A stretch of 64,000 nt of DNA, taken from the NCBI GenBank assembly GCA_025153755.1, contig JAOALD010000001.1, positions 434,001-498,000 of the forward strand. The letters are read 5' to 3'. Below, one piece after another: positions 60,797 to 64,000 of this stretch (position 1 is the first letter of the stretch; the number at the start of each line of letters is the position of its first letter). The notes beneath the pieces were generated by a model that ran no database searches, was not told the DNA's origin, and saw only the letters and a list, made by a program, of their open reading frames with translations. Both the position numbers and the translations under genes were made by a program. This DNA comes from SAR92 clade bacterium H921. GTDB lineage: Bacteria; Pseudomonadota; Gammaproteobacteria; Pseudomonadales; Porticoccaceae.

Positions 60797-62005
60797 ATGA
60801 AAAAGTTAAGATTAGCCTCCTCTGCTGCAGTTGCAATTTTGGGTATTCAGCCGCTTGTATTTAGCCATGCTGAGTCTGCTAGCTCCATTGCAGAAATGTT
60901 AAGTGAGGGAGATACGTCACTGTCGTTTCGCTATCGCTATGAATTAGTCGATCAACAGGGGGTGAGTGAAAATGCTAATGCATCGACACTAAAATCCAGA
61001 CTCACATACAAGTCTGCTTTTTATGAAGGTTTTACAGCGCTGATGGAAGTCGACAATGTCACTGTCATTGGTGACGAGAAGTACCGGACTCCGACTAACG
61101 GCAATGTTAGCTACCCGATTGTAGCCGACCCAGATGGTACTGATTTTAACCAGGCATACTTAACTTATAAGGGTGCAGATTTTAGCGCATCTTTAGGCCG
61201 TCAGAGAATTCTGCACGGTGGTCAACGCTTCGTGGGTGGTGTTGGATTCCGCCAGAACGAGCAGACATACGATGCTCTAACCCTATCATCTAAAGCGCTG
61301 GGCCCAGTCTCTATAGACTACAGTTACGTCTGGAATATCAATCGTATCTTCGGCCCTAAAGATAGTGCGGCCCAAGCTAAACGTTGGGACTCAGATAGCC
61401 ATATTATGCTTGCATCAATGTCGCCGGCTGCGGGTCAGACATTAAAAGGTTATGCCTATATACTTGATTTTGGTAATGCCGCTGCTAATTCCTCTAGCAC
61501 CTATGGTGTTGAGTATAGTGGTAAGTTTGACAGCTTCGTACTTAGCGCCGCCTATGCTACCCAGTCTGATTATGCAGATAACCCCGTGTCCTATGATGCA
61601 GACTATATGATGGCTCAGGTAAGCCTACCTCTAAAACCTGTTGCAGTAGCACTAGGTTACGAGGTGTTGGGAAGTGATGAAGGAACAGCGGCATTCAAGA
61701 CACCGCTGGCTACATTACACAAGTTTCAGGGTTGGGCCGATAAATTTCTTGGTACTCCTGCCAATGGAGTCGAAGACACATACTTAAAGCTATCCGGAAA
61801 GCTCGGATCTGCCAAGGTTGCTGTTGTGTATCATGACTACAGTGCTGATTTTGGTGGTGCTGACCTAGGCACTGAATTGGATGTTGTGGCCACATATCCG
61901 ATCAAAAAGGGCCTTTCTGTTCAGCTAAAGTATGCATCCTATGATGCAGAATCCCATGCATCGGACACAGATAAACTGTGGTTTACCATCAGTGCAAAAT
62001 ATTAA
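60797..62005 (+). CDS. Outer-membrane porin (alginate-export/DUF1302-like barrel)
   Basis: A 402-residue outer-membrane barrel protein with signal peptide (KLRLASSAAVAILGIQPLVFSHA). Barrel strands include LSFRYRYELVDQ, STLKSRLTYKSAFYEGF, FNQAYLTYKG, FSASLGRQRILHGGQRFVGG and FRQNEQTYDALTL, and it ends in WFTISAKY. This type is often encoded just before nasT/nasS in marine gammaproteobacteria, suggesting nitrate or organic-anion passage. ATG 60797 with TAGGA upstream; a TTG at 60782 is less likely. It is controlled by the leader terminator. Confidence 0.85.
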   Translation: MKKLRLASSAAVAILGIQPLVFSHAESASSIAEMLSEGDTSLSFRYRYELVDQQGVSENANASTLKSRLTYKSAFYEGFTALMEVDNVTVIGDEKYRTPTNGNVSYPIVADPDGTDFNQAYLTYKGADFSASLGRQRILHGGQRFVGGVGFRQNEQTYDALTLSSKALGPVSIDYSYVWNINRIFGPKDSAAQAKRWDSDSHIMLASMSPAAGQTLKGYAYILDFGNAAANSSSTYGVEYSGKFDSFVLSAAYATQSDYADNPVSYDADYMMAQVSLPLKPVAVALGYEVLGSDEGTAAFKTPLATLHKFQGWADKFLGTPANGVEDTYLKLSGKLGSAKVAVVYHDYSADFGGADLGTELDVVATYPIKKGLSVQLKYASYDAESHASDTDKLWFTISAKY

Positions 62006-62094
62006 TTTGTGATTTTTATTATCGGGCTAGTTTAGAACTTGGGTGGCCGTATGGTGCAGTCACCCAAGCTTCTTTTAAGTAGCCCAATAGTCAA

Positions 62095-62691
62095 ATGACT
62101 CAATACTCTCCAAAGTCAGTGCGGGTTATGCTGGTAGATGATTTACCAGAGCGAGCCGCCATCGTTGACAGCCACCTTGTGGCTGCTGGTTACGTTGTTG
62201 TCTCAAGGTTACCGACCGCCTCAGGGTTACTATTTCAGATTGAACAGCATCGACCGGATATTATTTTGATTGACTTGCAGTCACCAGGTCGAGATGTTCT
62301 GGAAAGTCTTTCTGTTATTAGCGCTCATAATCCCACCCCGATTGTTATGTTCTCTGAGGAGGAAGATCCGGGCTTTATAGAGCAGGCTGTAGATGCTGGA
62401 GTCACTGCCTATCTTATGGGTAGTTTCGATACCCAACGCGTCAAACCGGTTATTGATGTTGCCATAGCGCAGTTTAAATCATTTCAGTCTTTGCGCCGAG
62501 CCCTCGATACTACCAGAGACCGTTTGGAGAACTTGTCTATTATTGATAAAGCAAAAACTCTGTTAATCAAACAGCACAAATTTACCGAACAAGAGGCTCA
62601 TGAACAGTTGCGTAGCCTCTCGATGGATACTAATCAGAGCCTGCATAAGGCAGCGTTATCTGTAGTCACCATTCTGGAAAAAAATAACTAA
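62095..62691 (+). CDS. nasT: NasT-like response regulator with ANTAR RNA-binding domain
   Basis: A 198-residue protein with an N-terminal receiver (VRVMLVDDLPERAAIVDSHL, DIILIDLQSPGRD, PIVMFSEEEDPGF) and a C-terminal ANTAR domain (LIDKAKTLLIKQHKFTEQEA then HEQLRSLSMDTNQSLHKAAL). NasT binds hairpin leaders and prevents termination of nitrate/nitrite assimilation transcripts; NasS holds it inactive until nitrate or nitrite is bound. The order porin, nasT, nasS and a terminator in the porin leader fit that system. It lies 14 bases before nasS. Confidence 0.92.
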   Translation: MTQYSPKSVRVMLVDDLPERAAIVDSHLVAAGYVVVSRLPTASGLLFQIEQHRPDIILIDLQSPGRDVLESLSVISAHNPTPIVMFSEEEDPGFIEQAVDAGVTAYLMGSFDTQRVKPVIDVAIAQFKSFQSLRRALDTTRDRLENLSIIDKAKTLLIKQHKFTEQEAHEQLRSLSMDTNQSLHKAALSVVTILEKNN

Positions 62692-62705
62692 AACAAGATG
62701 TAGCT

Positions 62706-63821
62706 ATGAACCGAACCATTATCAAAAAACTTCCTCCAGCTGAACGGGCAGATATCAACCTCGGCTATATGAGACTCAGCGATAGCGCACCTCTCATACT
62801 CGCTCAAGAATTGGGTTTATACAGCGACTACGGACTCAATGTCAGTTTGCATAGAGAGGTATCGTGGGCCAATATCCGCGACAAAATGATTGCCGGTACT
62901 TTTGACGCTAGTCAGATGCTCGCGCCAATGGGCATGGCCACTACCTTAGGTGTCGCAGGTATTAGGGCACCGATTATCAGTGGTCTAGTACTTTCACTTA
63001 ATGGTAATGGTATTACTCTATCCTCTTCGCTTTGGAATAAACTGCAGCTAGATGCCAATATCGATAGTTACGATCCGCTAGTTACCGCCTGTGCCCTTAA
63101 GGCGCAAATAGAAAAGTCTCGACATCAGCTCACCTTCGCCAGTGTGCATAACTTTTCTACCCATACATTGCTTCTGCGTCGATGGCTGGCGCTGGGCGGA
63201 ATAGACCCAGATCAGCATGCACGGATTATCGTATTACCACCAGAGCAAATGGTCGATAGTCTGGCGCAAGGAGTGATCGATGGATTCTGTGTTGGTGAGC
63301 CATGGAACAGTATAGCTGTTGAGTATGGCGCTGGCGTTCTTGCCACCACTGGCGTGAGGCTATGGAATGGAGCGCCTGAAAAAGTTCTAGCCGTCATGGA
63401 AGCCTGGCACAGCAGTAATCCAGGCAGCCATCTTCGTCTGCGTCTGGCCTTGATGGAAGCATGTCGCTGGATGGCCGATATGAACAATCGTGAGCGGGCT
63501 ATTGAGATTCTTTCGCAGCCTGCCTACCTAGATCTTCCAGCAGAATATCTTCGACCGTCGCTGACTGGTCAGTTATTTCATCAACGAGCCCATGTTCATT
63601 CCGAACAGATTAATTTTCATGTATTCAATCATCTCAGCGCCGGCTTTCCCTGGCGTTCCGATGCTGAATCCATGATCCAGCAATTCACACCTCTGCTGGG
63701 GAAACAGATTGATAGTGGAAAAACCCGTTCTCTGGTGCAGCGCTGTTACCGCACAGACTTATACCGCGAAGCGGCCCAGCTATTGAATATAGATTGCCCT
63801 AAAACAGACTACCGCAGTTAA
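62706..63821 (+). CDS. nasS: NasS-like nitrate/nitrite sensor (CmpA/NrtA family)
   Basis: A 371-residue protein of the CmpA/NrtA nitrate-binding family: INLGYMRLSDSAPLILAQEL, YGLNVSLHREVSWANIRDKM, DASQMLAPMGMATTLG, VHNFSTHTLLLRRWLALGG, DGFCVGEPWNS and HVFNHLSAGFPWRSDAESM. It has no signal peptide or lipobox, so it is the cytoplasmic sensor form (NasS) rather than an ABC-transporter subunit. It is expected to sequester NasT. Downstream genes (nitrate transporter, nitrite and nitrate reductases) would lie beyond the window. Confidence 0.92.
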   Translation: MNRTIIKKLPPAERADINLGYMRLSDSAPLILAQELGLYSDYGLNVSLHREVSWANIRDKMIAGTFDASQMLAPMGMATTLGVAGIRAPIISGLVLSLNGNGITLSSSLWNKLQLDANIDSYDPLVTACALKAQIEKSRHQLTFASVHNFSTHTLLLRRWLALGGIDPDQHARIIVLPPEQMVDSLAQGVIDGFCVGEPWNSIAVEYGAGVLATTGVRLWNGAPEKVLAVMEAWHSSNPGSHLRLRLALMEACRWMADMNNRERAIEILSQPAYLDLPAEYLRPSLTGQLFHQRAHVHSEQINFHVFNHLSAGFPWRSDAESMIQQFTPLLGKQIDSGKTRSLVQRCYRTDLYREAAQLLNIDCPKTDYRS

Positions 63822-64000
63822 TCTGCTGCAGGCACAGAGCACAGTGAATGTGCATCGTTTTCGATTATACCTATAACTCTCGCACCGAATGGGTGCGCAA
63901 TAGCTGGAGTGTCGTATAGAACTCCTAGTAGTCACAGATGTATATGCCGCTTTTTTAAATCAATATCGGCGAAATACCACGAACTTTGATCATTTTCAAA
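63822..64000 (+). other. Structured leader after nasS
   Basis: Contains CGCACC-GAATG-GGTGCG (63880-63897 region), GGAGT...ACTCC (63915-63934 region) and GCCGCTTTTTT near 63946. This looks like another regulated leader for the next gene off the window. Confidence 0.4.

Overview
The window reads as a chromosomal segment of a heterotrophic marine gammaproteobacterium. A Cellvibrionales/SAR92-like (Porticoccaceae-type) organism is my best inference. The grounds are several large TonB-dependent receptors, FecI/FecR-type sigma/anti-sigma pairs, a tryptophan-halogenase/SapC/cupin module, a beta-1,3-glucan (laminarin-type) degradation set and a NasS/NasT nitrate-assimilation regulator pair. No rRNA or tRNA gene and no integrase or transposase was recognised. 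All family calls come from reading motifs, not from database searches.

Layout. 0-6.2 kb: tail of a TonB receptor, then SapC-like protein, cupin/JmjC-like protein, two flavin-dependent tryptophan halogenases and, convergent to them, a DUF6445-like protein. 6.5-16.4 kb: sugar-uptake block with GH3 beta-glucosidase, ECF sigma, FecR, sugar-porter MFS, STN-type TonB receptor and a membrane-anchored alpha/beta hydrolase that has lost its C-terminus. 16.4-19.3 kb: haloalkane dehalogenase and DJ-1/PfpI protein, divergent from a LysR regulator. 19.6-33.5 kb: accessory DNA punctuated by four copies of a sequence ending like the 3' end of ssrA (tmRNA), the classic footprint of integrative elements. Between the copies lie (i) macro-domain remnants and an ECF sigma/FecR/TonB receptor/SLC13 transporter/secreted SGNH hydrolase/malic enzyme set, and (ii) an SDR/P450/Rieske oxygenase set. 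33.5-35.9 kb: decayed DNA with gene remnants. 35.9-46.4 kb: laminarin-type locus with three GH17 genes (one cut by an in-frame stop), a GH149-like beta-1,3-glucan phosphorylase, a GPH transporter and a GH2/clan-A hydrolase. 46.5-51.3 kb: purine-salvage remnants, a ThuA-like protein, a toxin-like C-terminal module with a tandem array of four immunity-like genes, and a UTRA-domain remnant. 51.5-60.5 kb: DUF3604 lipoprotein, NTP/NDP-exchange-like MFS, signal-peptide-bearing MDR, MATE pump, LysR and an intact paralogue of the truncated hydrolase. 60.7-64 kb: porin with a terminator-containing leader, then NasT and NasS, probably the start of a nitrate-assimilation cluster.

How it fits together. 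GH17 enzymes (one a lipoprotein, others apparently cytoplasmic), the GH149-like phosphorylase, GH3, sugar porters and TonB receptors form a coherent beta-1,3-glucan pathway that may once have been continuous and was later split by the 16-35 kb accessory DNA (inference). The sigma/FecR pairs probably couple receptor occupancy to transcription. Many genes are truncated or frame-disrupted (GH3 N-terminus, one GH17, one hydrolase, enoyl-CoA hydratase, phosphoribosyltransferase, NCS2 permease, macro domain, UTRA regulator), indicating a rearranging region, sequencing errors, or both.
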